A stretch of 64,000 nt of DNA. It comes from KBS-96 sp963722585. Its GTDB lineage: Bacteria; Acidobacteriota; Terriglobia; Bryobacterales; Bryobacteraceae. Positions 43,794-52,480 of this stretch are shown here, one piece after another. The DNA lies in NCBI GenBank assembly GCA_963722585.1, contig CAVRNU010000012.1:286321-350320 (forward strand), given 5' to 3'. The notes below the pieces were generated by a model, which was not told the origin of the DNA, ran no database searches, and worked only from the letters and a program-made list of their open reading frames with translations. The translations under genes were made by a program, and so were the position numbers. Each line of letters starts with the position of its first letter. Positions within the stretch are counted from its first letter, which is position 1.

Positions 43794-45206
43794 ATGGCTG
43801 CATCCGCTCTCGGCCAGCAGCGTAACAGCATCTGGAACTCAGTGCTCGAAGCGATTCGAGGCTCGCAACAGGACTACACCGAAGGTTCCATCAGCCGCGC
43901 TGTATTTCTGCTCGCCACACCCATGGTGCTCGAGATGTTCATGGAGTCCTTGTTCGCGATCGTAGACGTGTTCTGGGTTACCCGGCTCGGGTCGAATGCC
44001 GTTGCCACCGTCGGCCTCACCGAGTCTATGCTCACTCTCGTATTCTCAGTGGCCATCGGCGTGAGCATGTCGACCACCGCCATGGTCGCGCGGCGCATTG
44101 GCGAAAAAGACCGCCACGGTGCGGCAATCGCCGCATCGCAAGCCATCCTGCTGGGACTAGTTGTCGCTCTGCTGATGGGCCTGCCCAGCTTCTGGTTTTC
44201 GAGAGAATTGCTAGGTTTGATGGGTGCCGCCCCAGATCTGATTGCGAGCGGCCATCGCTACACGTCCATCGTTTTCGGCGGCAGCATCAGCGTCATGCTG
44301 CTGTTCCTGAATAATGCGATTTTTCGCGGAGCCGGCGACGCCTCCATTGCCATGCGTGTGCTGTGGTTTTCGAATCTCATCAACTTATTGCTCGATCCCT
44401 GTCTCATCTTCGGCCTGGGTCCGTTTCCGAGAATGGGCGTCACAGGAGCCGCTGTTTCCACGCTCACCGGCCGCTCTCTTGGCGTGCTCTATCAATTGTG
44501 GCTTCTGACAAGCGGCAAAGGACGCATCCACGTGCGTCTTGCCGATTTCCGCGTCGTACCGCAAGTGATCGGATCGCTAATCCGCGTCTCCAGTACTGGC
44601 GTTCTGCAATTTGCCATCGCGCATACAAGCTGGATTCTGCTCGTTCGCATCATCAGCGCGTTCGGCAGCTTCGCCGTCGCTGGCTACACAATCGGCATTC
44701 GGATCTTCATTTTCGTGATCCTTCCATCCTGGGGTCTGAGCGGCGCCGCCGCCACCATGGTTGGCCAGAATCTCGGAGCGAGGAAACCCGATCGCGCTGA
44801 GCGCGCCGTGTACCTAACCGGGATCTACAATATGATCTTCCTGGGCGCCGTTGCCATCGTGTTCATCGCCATGCCGCAAGCGATCGTCCGGGTGTTCACC
44901 TCCGATGCTTTGGTCACGCCCTTTGCGGTCGACTGTCTACGCATCATTGCGTGCGGCAACCTGTTCTACGCGTTTGGCATGGTGATGGTCCAGGCCTTCA
45001 ACGGGTCCGGCGATACAATCACTCCGACTATCATCAACTTCTTCGGTTTCTGGCTGTGCGAGATCCCGCTTGCATACGCGCTGGCGTTCCATTTTCACAA
45101 TGGAGTTCGCGGCGTATTCGCGTCCATACCGATCGCCGAGCTATTCATCACCTTGATGGGTCTTGCCGCCTTTACCCGCGGCCGGTGGAAGCGAACGCAA
45201 ATCTGA
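43794..45206 (+). CDS. MATE-family multidrug efflux protein
   Basis: The product is 470 residues from ATG 43794, with AGGAG ten bases upstream in a hairpin loop. An in-frame start at 43758 would lack this site. It has twelve hydrophobic segments and MATE landmarks: AVFLLATPMVLEMFMESLFA, ALGVSMSTTA-like ATIGVSMSTTAMVAR, NNAIFRGAGDASIAM, LLDPCLIFGLGPFPRMGVTG, and AATMVGQNLGARKPDRA in the second half. Members export cationic drugs or metabolites in exchange for sodium or protons. A structured leader precedes it. Confidence 0.92.
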   Translation: MAASALGQQRNSIWNSVLEAIRGSQQDYTEGSISRAVFLLATPMVLEMFMESLFAIVDVFWVTRLGSNAVATVGLTESMLTLVFSVAIGVSMSTTAMVARRIGEKDRHGAAIAASQAILLGLVVALLMGLPSFWFSRELLGLMGAAPDLIASGHRYTSIVFGGSISVMLLFLNNAIFRGAGDASIAMRVLWFSNLINLLLDPCLIFGLGPFPRMGVTGAAVSTLTGRSLGVLYQLWLLTSGKGRIHVRLADFRVVPQVIGSLIRVSSTGVLQFAIAHTSWILLVRIISAFGSFAVAGYTIGIRIFIFVILPSWGLSGAAATMVGQNLGARKPDRAERAVYLTGIYNMIFLGAVAIVFIAMPQAIVRVFTSDALVTPFAVDCLRIIACGNLFYAFGMVMVQAFNGSGDTITPTIINFFGFWLCEIPLAYALAFHFHNGVRGVFASIPIAELFITLMGLAAFTRGRWKRTQI

Positions 45207-45230
45207 CTTTCGAATAGGACCTGTGGGGCG

Positions 45231-45275
45231 GACCTCCCGGTCGCCGGACGCCCACGTCCGGCCGCTCTCGCGAGA
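45231..45275. terminator. three stacked palindromes between convergent genes
   Basis: GACC-TCCC-GGTC (45231-45242), CCGGACG-CCCA-CGTCCGG (45244-45261) and TCTCG-CGAGA (45266-45275) follow each other in the short gap between the MATE and YceI-like genes. There is no T-run, so this is either a bidirectional factor-dependent end or a REP-like repeat. Confidence 0.55.
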
Positions 45276-45290
45276 CGTCCCCGGCGTGGC

Positions 45291-45875
45291 TTACGCCGTT
45301 GCGCTCATCGTTGGCGCCGTCCACAATAGCATCTGGACCAGCACCTCATCTCTAGTTCCAATCAGGCCAAACAACGAAGAAGGTGGCTTGATACCGAAGT
45401 TGGAAAGCTGGAATTTCGCATCTGCGTCGATCTGAAGACGCTCGTCCTTTCTCTCGTTCAAGACCACGTTCATCTTCAATGTTCGTACCGTCCCGCGAAG
45501 GTTCAATTCGCCTTCCATCACATAACCGCGAAGAGCCTTCGCCGACAGCCGGTCTGAAAAGAAGTGAATATTCGGATAAGAGTTCGCCTCGAGGACCAGG
45601 TCGCGAACGTACTCAGCTACCCGGCGCTGTTTGCTTTGCTTTAGAAATCGATCGCGGCAAACCACCGATTTTGCATCCACGTCCAGGCTGAGCCGGGATC
45701 GCTCTGGGTGATCCGGCCTGAAATGCAACTCGCCAGTGAAGCTCTCGAATATCAGGGTGTGCTTGTGCTTACGCATCAGTCGGGTCTCAAACACTTCGAT
45801 GGCAATTGCCGACTCATTCGACGACGAAATCGTGTGCAACACTTCCTGGGTAGCCATTCTGAATGCAAGACGCAC
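45291..45875 (-). CDS. YceI-like lipid-binding family protein
   Basis: The GTG at 45875 is chosen because GGAGGG lies five bases upstream; ATG 45857 is the alternative. The product is about 194 residues: SAIAIEVFETRLMRKHKHTL, FTGELHFRPDHPERSRLSL, VDAKSVVC, then SNRL-like IHFFSDRL and YVMEGELNLRGTVRTLKMNV, the strand order of YceI lipocalin-like barrels that bind isoprenoids. No signal peptide is seen, unlike classic YceI. A promoter with an operator in its spacer lies at 46018-46047 and should drive this gene. Confidence 0.75.
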   Translation of the reverse strand: MRLAFRMATQEVLHTISSSNESAIAIEVFETRLMRKHKHTLIFESFTGELHFRPDHPERSRLSLDVDAKSVVCRDRFLKQSKQRRVAEYVRDLVLEANSYPNIHFFSDRLSAKALRGYVMEGELNLRGTVRTLKMNVVLNERKDERLQIDADAKFQLSNFGIKPPSSLFGLIGTRDEVLVQMLLWTAPTMSATA

Positions 45876-46017
45876 AAAATCCCTCCAAAGTTCAATCGAC
45901 ACGCCGCCCAATCGATCGTCAGATGTGAATTCACAACAGGAGGGGCGTCCCCATGCTCGCCGACCCTGAAAGCTCCGGGGCCGTCGGTTTGGGTATAGCC
46001 GTCTTCGCCATGCCTAA

Positions 46018-46060
46018 ACTGTACTACGAAAACATTCGTAGTGTCAACGAAGAACTTCGT
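46018..46060 (-). promoter_or_regulatory. sigma70-type promoter with operator in the spacer
   Basis: On the minus strand TTGACA (46047-46042) and TACAGT (46023-46018) are 18 bp apart. The spacer and -10 edge carry the palindrome ACTACGAA-AACA-TTCGTAGT (plus-strand 46023-46042), a perfect 8-bp inverted repeat. A second inverted repeat, ACGAAG-AA-CTTCGT (46047-46060), overlaps the -35. This resembles BlaI/MecI-type operator geometry, though the repressor is not in the window. The promoter points to the YceI-like gene with a leader of about 135-150 bases. Confidence 0.7.
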
Positions 46061-46063
46061 ACT

Positions 46064-47230
46064 CTACCGCTGAATCAGTTCCAGAAGCACGCCGCCCGTG
46101 CTGGCCGGATGCACAAACACATACCAATGCCCTCCGGCTCCTCGCCCCGGTTCGTTTAGAATCCGGCCACCCGCTTTCCGTATTTGGTCCACGGCGCTAG
46201 CCAGATCGTCAACTTTCAGCGCCACATGATGTAGCCCAGCGCCGCGCTTCTCTATGAATTTCGCAATCGTCGAGTCCGCGGTTGAGGCTTCCAGCAATTC
46301 GATTCTCGCGTCCCCAACCGGCAGCATAGCTACATTCACGTTTTCTGCCGTTACGGTCTCAACGCCGCCTACAGTCAGGCCAAGCTGGTGCGCATAGAAC
46401 TCGAGAGCTTTCTGAATTCCGTGCACCGCAATGCCCAAGTGATCGATTGTTACGTTTCCGGCATACGCAAAGCCGCCGGGGCTCGTTCTTCGCCGCGACG
46501 GAGCCTCCAGTGCCAGCCATACTAACTCGTCCACGCCTGCCCCTTCGCTTGCCACCACTCTCCGCACTGGGGCAGCTTCGTCTGTATTGCCAAGGCTCTG
46601 TATCTGCCGAATGGTTTGCTCTACGTGCTCGGCTCCCGGCAGGTCCGACTTGTTGATCGCAAAAATGTCTGCCGTCTCAATAATCCCAGCCTTCAGCATC
46701 TGAACGTCATCACCCAGCCCGGGAACGAGCACGAGAATCGTTACATCCGCGCGGCCCCAGATACCCACTTCGTCCTGCCCGGCGCCCACAGTCTCAATCA
46801 GTATTACCTCGAAGCCTGCCGCGTCGAGCACCGCCGCCACTTCAAAAGTCGCAGCCGCCAAGCCTCCTTTGTGTCCGCGCGTTGCAAGCGACCGCACGAA
46901 TACGCCCGGGTCGTTATGATGTTCCTGCATGCGTATGCGGTCGCCGAGCAGCGCTCCGCCCGAGACCGGACTGCTTGGGTCTACTGCAATTACTCCCGCT
47001 TTCTTCCCGAGCGCTCGCAGCACTCGCGTCATCGCGTTCGCCAGCGTGCTTTTGCCCGCGCCGGGCGGCCCCGTAAGTCCGATCGTGCGGGCCTTTCCGG
47101 TAAACGGCCTCAGCAACTCGAGCAGCTCCCGCACGGCTTCTGTGCCGCTCTCAATCAGGCTCGCCGCACGAGCAATGGCGCGGACATCGCCCGCCAGTAT
47201 TCGATCCCTCAACTCGATGGGAGAGTGCAA
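46064..47230 (-). CDS. MeaB-type GTPase fused to methylmalonyl-CoA epimerase
   Basis: The product is 388 residues. Residues 1-245 are MeaB/ArgK: Walker A GPPGAGKS (54-61), VDPSSPVSGGALLGDRIRM, IETVGAGQDEVGIWGRAD, and the G4 motif NKSD (193-196). Residues 258-388 are a vicinal-oxygen-chelate epimerase: IDHLGIAVHGI (His264), ARIELLEA, LHHVALKVDDLASAVDQIR (His335) and VLLELIQR (Glu384). MeaB guards and reloads methylmalonyl-CoA mutase with cobalamin; the epimerase supplies its R-substrate. The usual MeaB C-terminal dimer arm is missing and the epimerase takes its place. The gene starts one base after the acyl-CoA dehydrogenase stop. Confidence 0.88.
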   Translation of the reverse strand: MHSPIELRDRILAGDVRAIARAASLIESGTEAVRELLELLRPFTGKARTIGLTGPPGAGKSTLANAMTRVLRALGKKAGVIAVDPSSPVSGGALLGDRIRMQEHHNDPGVFVRSLATRGHKGGLAAATFEVAAVLDAAGFEVILIETVGAGQDEVGIWGRADVTILVLVPGLGDDVQMLKAGIIETADIFAINKSDLPGAEHVEQTIRQIQSLGNTDEAAPVRRVVASEGAGVDELVWLALEAPSRRRTSPGGFAYAGNVTIDHLGIAVHGIQKALEFYAHQLGLTVGGVETVTAENVNVAMLPVGDARIELLEASTADSTIAKFIEKRGAGLHHVALKVDDLASAVDQIRKAGGRILNEPGRGAGGHWYVFVHPASTGGVLLELIQR

Positions 47231-47231
47231 T

Positions 47232-48374
47232 CTACTCTTTTAACAGCTGCCGCGCAATCACCATGCGCTGTATCTCGCTCGTGCCCTCGCCAATCGTGCA
47301 TAGCTTCACATCGCGATAAAACTTCTCCACTGGGTAGTCCTTAATAAATCCATACCCGCCATGGATCTGCAGCGCTTCGTCGCACACGCGAACCGCGATC
47401 TCAGACGCGAATAGCTTGGCCATGCTCGATTCTTTCGTCACGCGCCGCCCGCTGTCCTTCAACGCCGCCGCGCGAAAGACCAATAGCCGCGCGGCCTCGA
47501 TCGAAGTCGCCATATCCGCCAACTTATGCTGGATGGCCTGAAATTCCGAGATGAACCGGCCAAACTGTTTCCGTTGCTTCGAATAGGACAAAGCCGCATC
47601 GTACGCCCCTCGCGCCGTTCCCACCGAAAGCGCCGCGATCGAGATTCGCCCGCCGTCCAGAATCCGCAAGCTATCGATAAAACCGTCGCCTGTCTTCCCC
47701 AATAATTGCGATGTTGGCACGCGGCAGTCCGTGAAAAGCACTTCGCCCGTCGCGCTCGATCGCATTCCCAGCTTGTTCTCTTTCTTCCCAACGCGAAATC
47801 CCGGCAAGCCTTTCTCGAGAATAAAGGCCGAGATGCCATGATGCGATGCCTGCCGGTCGGTGACGCACATCGCTACGCAAACATCCGCATAATGCGCATT
47901 CGTCGTAAACGTCTTGCCGCCATTTAGCACCCAGCATCCATCACGCAGCGAAGCAGTCGATCTTGTTCCTCCTGCATCCGATCCAGCCTCGGGCTCGGTC
48001 AGCGACCAGCAGCCAATCCACTCACCGCTCGCCAGTTTCGGGATGTACTTCCGCTTTTGCACTTCATCTCCTGCAATGAAAATGTGGTTCGTGCAAAGCG
48101 AATTGTGCGCCGCAACAATGAGCGCGAAACTCGGATCCACTCGCGCCAGCTCTTCAATGACGATGGCGTATTCAACATAGTTCAGCCCGGCCCCGCCGAG
48201 CTCTTCTGGAAAAATCACTCCGAGCAGCCCAAGCTGCCCGGCTTTTTTGATCGCTTCGAGCGGAAACTCCTGGTTCTCATCCCACTCCGAAACGTGCGGC
48301 GAAATCTCCGCGGTCGCGAATTCCCGCACACCCGCTCGGAGTTGTTCTTGCTCCGGCGTAAATTCAAAATCCAT
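47232..48374 (-). CDS. acyl-CoA dehydrogenase
   Basis: The ATG at 48374 begins MDFEFTPEQEQLRAGVREFA, the standard start, giving 380 residues; the frame is open 96 codons further but without coding character. Motifs are CWSLTEPEAGSDAGG (FAD/substrate loop), KTFTTNAHYADV, RKQFGRFISEFQAIQHKLAD, and IHGGYGFIKDYPVEKFYRD, followed by the catalytic Glu in TIGEGTSEIQR. It oxidises an acyl-CoA to the enoyl-CoA with electron-transfer flavoprotein; short or branched chains are likely. It is one base upstream of the MeaB-epimerase gene, linking acyl-CoA oxidation with propionyl/methylmalonyl-CoA disposal. Confidence 0.93.
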   Translation of the reverse strand: MDFEFTPEQEQLRAGVREFATAEISPHVSEWDENQEFPLEAIKKAGQLGLLGVIFPEELGGAGLNYVEYAIVIEELARVDPSFALIVAAHNSLCTNHIFIAGDEVQKRKYIPKLASGEWIGCWSLTEPEAGSDAGGTRSTASLRDGCWVLNGGKTFTTNAHYADVCVAMCVTDRQASHHGISAFILEKGLPGFRVGKKENKLGMRSSATGEVLFTDCRVPTSQLLGKTGDGFIDSLRILDGGRISIAALSVGTARGAYDAALSYSKQRKQFGRFISEFQAIQHKLADMATSIEAARLLVFRAAALKDSGRRVTKESSMAKLFASEIAVRVCDEALQIHGGYGFIKDYPVEKFYRDVKLCTIGEGTSEIQRMVIARQLLKE

Positions 48375-48462
48375 AGATGGCCAGTCCGGTCGGACTTCAA
48401 CCCCCTGGTGCCAGCATATCCAAGCGTTTCTAAAATTTGCGCCGTCAAGATAGTCTGTAGAG

Positions 48463-49779
48463 ATGCAAATTGCGGCTCGGGCGGCGTATTTACTCATTTG
48501 CGGAACGCTCCTGGTATCCCACGGACTCGCGCAGCCGTCAGATCTCTCCCCCATTCTGAGCTCTCCCGTCCCCGATGCGCTGCATTTCGCGAACGGAAAG
48601 CCGGTCCGGAACGTCGCCGAGTGGCGGATGCACCGCTCCGAAATACTCGACTTGTTTGCCACACAAGTCTACGGACGAACGCCAAAGGAAATGGCCAGAG
48701 TGCGCTTCAATGGGGGTGCCCTCGCGGAGCGAGGGAGCGCATTCAACGGAAAAGCTAATCGCAAGCAGCTAACCATCAACCTCTCACAAGGAACTGAATC
48801 ACGTCTAATACACGTTCTTTTGTATCTTCCAGCCAACATCAATACACCCGTGCCTGTAATTGTTGGGCTCAACTTTGGTGGTAACCAAACTGTCGCGGCC
48901 GACCCGAAAATCGCGCTAAACGATATCTGGGTACGCGGCGGCCCTGGCAACTCCCCCTCCGTTAACAACGAAAGAAGCAAATTCGTGAAACAGGGCTCCA
49001 CAAACGACTCCCGAGGCAAAGCTGCCAGCCAGTGGCAGGTTGAAAAGATCCTCTCTCATGGATACGCTCTCGCAACTGCTTATTACGGCGACATCGAACC
49101 CGATTTTTCAGGGGCGATGGAACAGGGAATTCGAGCCCTGTTTCTGCAACCGGGCCAAACCCGGTGGCCCGCGGATAGCTGGGGAGCGCTTGGCGCCTGG
49201 GCTTGGGGCCTGAGCCGCATCGCCGATTACCTCCAGTCCGATCCCGCAATTGACAGCAAACACATCGCCATCTTTGGCTTCTCGCGTCTCGGGAAGGCTG
49301 CGCTATGGGCAGCGGCTCAAGATCATCGGTTCGAGTTGGTGTTATCCAACGAGTCCGGCGTAGGCGGAGCATCGTTGTACCGCGCAAAATCGGCCGAAAC
49401 CATCGACCACTTGAATACCGCTTTCCCTCACTGGTTTTGCGCGAATTTTCATCAGTACATGGGCCATCCCGAGCGCCTTCCTGTCGACGGCAACCTGCTA
49501 CTCTCGCTCATCGCGCCGCGGCCACTTTATGTCGGCAGCGCGGAACAGGACACATTCTCATGTCCGCCCGCCGAATTTCTTTCCACTGTTCTTGCCAGCA
49601 AAGTGTACCGGCTTTTGGGCAAAAGAGCGCTCGGAGGGAACGAGCATATGCCACCCGTCAACCAACCCGCCATCGAGGGCGACGTCGCTTATCACGTACG
49701 CACAGGCAAACACAATGTAACTGAGTTCGACTGGGAGCAGTATCTTCATTTCATGGATCTGCACTTCAAGCAACACTAA
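48463..49779 (+). CDS. secreted esterase, CE15 glucuronoyl esterase-like
   Basis: The product is 438 residues with a signal peptide (MQIAARAAYLLICGTLLVS). It has an alpha/beta-hydrolase fold with the nucleophile Ser in IAIFGFSRLGKAALWAAAQD, the GxSRxGK form typical of CE15. RFELVLSNESGVGG, SLIAPRPLYVGSAEQD and a late His (EHMPPVNQPAIEG) complete the triad region. CE15 enzymes split ester bonds between lignin and glucuronoxylan. The gene is divergent from the acyl-CoA dehydrogenase and followed by a DUF218 gene on the same strand. Confidence 0.82.
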   Translation: MQIAARAAYLLICGTLLVSHGLAQPSDLSPILSSPVPDALHFANGKPVRNVAEWRMHRSEILDLFATQVYGRTPKEMARVRFNGGALAERGSAFNGKANRKQLTINLSQGTESRLIHVLLYLPANINTPVPVIVGLNFGGNQTVAADPKIALNDIWVRGGPGNSPSVNNERSKFVKQGSTNDSRGKAASQWQVEKILSHGYALATAYYGDIEPDFSGAMEQGIRALFLQPGQTRWPADSWGALGAWAWGLSRIADYLQSDPAIDSKHIAIFGFSRLGKAALWAAAQDHRFELVLSNESGVGGASLYRAKSAETIDHLNTAFPHWFCANFHQYMGHPERLPVDGNLLLSLIAPRPLYVGSAEQDTFSCPPAEFLSTVLASKVYRLLGKRALGGNEHMPPVNQPAIEGDVAYHVRTGKHNVTEFDWEQYLHFMDLHFKQH

Positions 49780-49809
49780 AATTGAAGCAGTGCCATCCAC
49801 TACAGCGCA

Positions 49810-50442
49810 ATGAAGCGAGCGCCGTTGCTCACACGTTGGTTGGTGCGCGCCTTGGCCGCAGCCGGGCTCGTCCCGCTCCTTTTATTGAGCACGGTCTCGC
49901 TCCTCTACTTCACCATCCCCGAAAAGAACACGACCCTCGACCATTTCGATGCCATTGTCGTTCTCGGTGCGCCGGCCAATCCCGACGGCTCGCCGGGGCC
50001 CGAGCAGCGCGAGCGCGTTCTCGAAGGAGTTCGTGAATATCGCAACGGCCGAGCCTCGCATATCATTATGACTGGCGGCGCGGCCCACAACCGCTATATT
50101 GAGTCCGAAGTTATGGCCCAACTTGCAATGACTAAGGGAGTCCCGTCAACAGCCATCTGTGAAGATACAAAGTCAAAAAATACCATCCAGAACGCCTTCT
50201 ACGCCGTACAAATCATGCGTGTCCACGGCTGGCATTCGGCCGAGATCGTAAGTTCGGCCAGTCATCTGCCGAGAGCAAGCCTGATCTTCAGCCGCTTTCC
50301 CGTCGAGTGGCGCACGCATGCCTCCCCGTGGCCTCCCTCCTACAGCGCCCTTTATCCGTGGAGCGTCTACGCAGACGAAGCTCTGTACTGTTCCCGGTTG
50401 CGTCTATTCGGTTTCCAGCCGAGCATCTATCTTCCGAAATAA
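49810..50442 (+). CDS. DUF218 (YdcF/SanA-like) membrane-anchored protein
   Basis: The product is 210 residues. One N-terminal transmembrane segment (AAAGLVPLLLLSTVSLLYFT) is followed by the DUF218 domain: DAIVVLGAPANPDGSPGPEQ, ERVLEGVREYRNGRASHIIM-TGG, EDTKSKNTIQNAFYAVQIM, and VSSASHLPRASLIF. Members act in envelope or polysaccharide-related processes; the reaction is not known. A clear intrinsic terminator follows at 50466. Confidence 0.85.
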   Translation: MKRAPLLTRWLVRALAAAGLVPLLLLSTVSLLYFTIPEKNTTLDHFDAIVVLGAPANPDGSPGPEQRERVLEGVREYRNGRASHIIMTGGAAHNRYIESEVMAQLAMTKGVPSTAICEDTKSKNTIQNAFYAVQIMRVHGWHSAEIVSSASHLPRASLIFSRFPVEWRTHASPWPPSYSALYPWSVYADEALYCSRLRLFGFQPSIYLPK

Positions 50443-50465
50443 CCCCGGGACCCCGTCGAAAGCAC

Positions 50466-50485
50466 AGGCCGAAGGCCTTTTTTTT
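50466..50485 (+). terminator. intrinsic terminator
   Basis: AGGCC-GAA-GGCCT is a short perfect stem followed by a run of eight T. It lies 24 bp after the DUF218 stop and should end the esterase-DUF218 transcript. Confidence 0.75.
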
Positions 50486-50496
50486 CATCGCCTGCG

Positions 50497-50513
50497 ATGT
50501 TCCGAAGGAACAT
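50497..50513. repeat. REP-like palindrome in a compositionally odd intergenic stretch
   Basis: ATGTTCC-GAA-GGAACAT is a perfect 7-bp stem with a 3-base loop, directly after the terminator. The rest of the stretch to 50620 has a repeat-like feel (GGCGCGCGGCTCGGCCAGGC, ACGACCGCAAGGGAGTG) and no gene. Only one copy is in this window. Confidence 0.45.
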
Positions 50514-50620
50514 GGGGGTCTTGCTGGCGCGCGGCTCGGCCAGGCGTTTGGGTTCCCAGGGTTGGTTTCCAGCCACGACCGCAAGGGAGTGATACGACAA
50601 CCTTCGGATAGGCGCGTTTC

Positions 50621-51340
50621 TCACGGCATTTGCGGGCGACCGCTTTGAAGAGTCTTCGCAATCCAATCGGCATGCGGCAAACCGCAGTCGGAAAGAGCTT
50701 TAAGCTCCTTGTCCACGTCATACTCCACGCGCCGGATCGCTGGTTTCGTACCGTCCAGCAAGAGATAAGCAGCCCGGCGGTCGCCATCGTACGAAAGGCT
50801 AACGCTGCCCGTGTTGGCGACGATCATTCCTGAAACGCTTCGAACGAATGAGCGATGGATATGTGCATAGATCGCAATCGGTTGGCCGAGCGGCGAGTAA
50901 GTTGACTCCAGTTCGGCATCGCTCGCTTCCGGCGCCGGTGCGCGCCAAACACTCTCGGGACAGGCGTGCACAAAGGCCATCGGACCGTGAATCTGAACGC
51001 GCGGCAAGCTCCGCAACCAAGCGAGCCTCTCTTCACCCAACAATTCACGCGTCGTCGCCGCCATCTCCTCAATTGCGGCGTACAGGGCTTTCAAGTTCGG
51101 CGATTGACTCGCAAACTCCTTGAGCGACTCGGGCCTGAAGAGCATTTCATCCGTGTTGCCCAGGACGCCCTGCCAGCCTAGATCGCGTATACGATCGACA
51201 GTCTCAGCCGGACTTGCTCCTGCGTGAGCTAGGTCGCCCCCGTGGAAGACCAAATCTGGCGCTGTCTCCCGCAGATCAGCCATCACCGCCTCGAGCGCGC
51301 TCCGATTGCCGTGTACATCCGATACGATCGCAATGCGCAT
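50621..51340 (-). CDS. metallophosphoesterase (YfcE/MJ0936-like)
   Basis: The product is 239 residues. Metal-binding motifs are in order: SDVHGN (Asp, His), GGDLAH (Asp), GNTD (Asn), FVHACPE (His) and AHIHRSF (His). It matches the calcineurin-like phosphoesterase group that cleaves phosphodiesters or phosphoproteins in the cytoplasm. The substrate is unknown. It is convergent with the esterase-DUF218 genes. Confidence 0.88.
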   Translation of the reverse strand: MRIAIVSDVHGNRSALEAVMADLRETAPDLVFHGGDLAHAGASPAETVDRIRDLGWQGVLGNTDEMLFRPESLKEFASQSPNLKALYAAIEEMAATTRELLGEERLAWLRSLPRVQIHGPMAFVHACPESVWRAPAPEASDAELESTYSPLGQPIAIYAHIHRSFVRSVSGMIVANTGSVSLSYDGDRRAAYLLLDGTKPAIRRVEYDVDKELKALSDCGLPHADWIAKTLQSGRPQMP

Positions 51341-51450
51341 TAAATTGAAGTATTACCAGAAATTTCACCCAATTGACTTAGCGTCTCCATCTGAGGCATC
51401 CTAAAAATAGGGCATTTAGAAGTGCTCCTTTTCCAGTAGGTCCGCTCTTC

Positions 51451-52473
51451 GTGGATCGGAGGATGAAAATCCCACAAAGATTCTACGTGATGGCCAGAAC
51501 TCTTTTTTTACTTTCCCTGGCCGCTTTCGCGCTGGTTCTGTGCGTGCCCGCTCTTTGCCAGACTGCCCTTCGCCAACTGCCCGCCAAGTCCGTCACTCAA
51601 ACTGGCGGAAACGACCTTGTACTCGGTCCCGGCGATCAGTTAACCGTTGCCGCGCCCGAGATCGAAGAGCTCGACCGCCGTGTGTTGAAGGTGCAGGCCG
51701 ACGGCACTGTCAGTGTGCCGCTCGCCGGTTCCATAAAAGCAGCCGGCCTCACTGCTGAAGAATTCCGAGAAAAGCTCAACCAGGCTCTGAGTTCTCAATT
51801 CCGAAACCCTCGCGTCTCATTTTCTGAGATCGACGTCAAGAGCAGGCCCGTAACGGTGCTCGGAGCCGTCAACAACCCAGGTGTAATTCAGGCGGACGGC
51901 CGCAAGCGTCTCATTGAAGTGATCTCGATGGCGGGAGGCCTGCGAAACGACGCCGGGCCAACTCTGACCATAACGCGAAAGTCTTCGCAACCCGCTCCGT
52001 TCCCTTCCGCTTTGCGGCCGACACTCGCCGGAAACTACCTTGTGGCGACTGTTTCCGTGGATGGCCTGATGGAGGGCTCGAACCCGCTATCGAACATTCT
52101 TGTTTACCCCGGAGATGTCGTCACAGTTCCTAAGGGCAGGTTGGTTTACGTTGTTGGCGATGTAAACAGACCGGGTGGCTTCATGATCGGAGAATCCAAC
52201 GACTTGACCGTGCTCAAAGCCATTTCCCTTTCCCAAGGGCTGCGCGAAACCGCGGATGCATCCCATGCGCGCATCCTGAGGAGCGATGCTGCCGGTAAGC
52301 GAACCGAGGAGTACCTGAACGTGAAAAAGCTGCTTCAGGGCAAGCTTGAGGATGTCGACCTCAAAGCAAACGATATCCTCTTCATCCCCAGCAGCCTGGG
52401 AAAGAGGATAGCAGATAGATCAATTGGAGCGATGATCGATACGGGCGCTGGCGTCGCCGTGTACCGGCGATAG
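51451..52473 (+). CDS. polysaccharide export protein, Wza-like
   Basis: The product is up to 340 residues. The start is uncertain: GTG 51451, ATG 51463 and ATG 51490 all keep the signal peptide (ARTLFLLSLAAFALVLC). The polysaccharide biosynthesis/export domain appears as LVLGPGDQLTVAAPEIEELD and VQADGTVSVPLAGSIKAAGL, then TAEEFREKLNQAL. SLBB beta-grasp domains follow (VTVLGAVNNPGVIQADG; VYVVGDVNRPGGFMI). Such proteins form the outer-membrane exit for capsule or exopolysaccharide. An acyltransferase gene begins 7 bp after its stop, suggesting joint work on an exported polysaccharide. Confidence 0.85.
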   Translation: MDRRMKIPQRFYVMARTLFLLSLAAFALVLCVPALCQTALRQLPAKSVTQTGGNDLVLGPGDQLTVAAPEIEELDRRVLKVQADGTVSVPLAGSIKAAGLTAEEFREKLNQALSSQFRNPRVSFSEIDVKSRPVTVLGAVNNPGVIQADGRKRLIEVISMAGGLRNDAGPTLTITRKSSQPAPFPSALRPTLAGNYLVATVSVDGLMEGSNPLSNILVYPGDVVTVPKGRLVYVVGDVNRPGGFMIGESNDLTVLKAISLSQGLRETADASHARILRSDAAGKRTEEYLNVKKLLQGKLEDVDLKANDILFIPSSLGKRIADRSIGAMIDTGAGVAVYRR

Positions 52474-52480
52474 GCCGCTC

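Noticed and set aside
46616..47344. 242-codon plus-strand open frame
   Set aside because: Antisense to the MeaB-epimerase gene with all GTPase motifs; no domain of its own.
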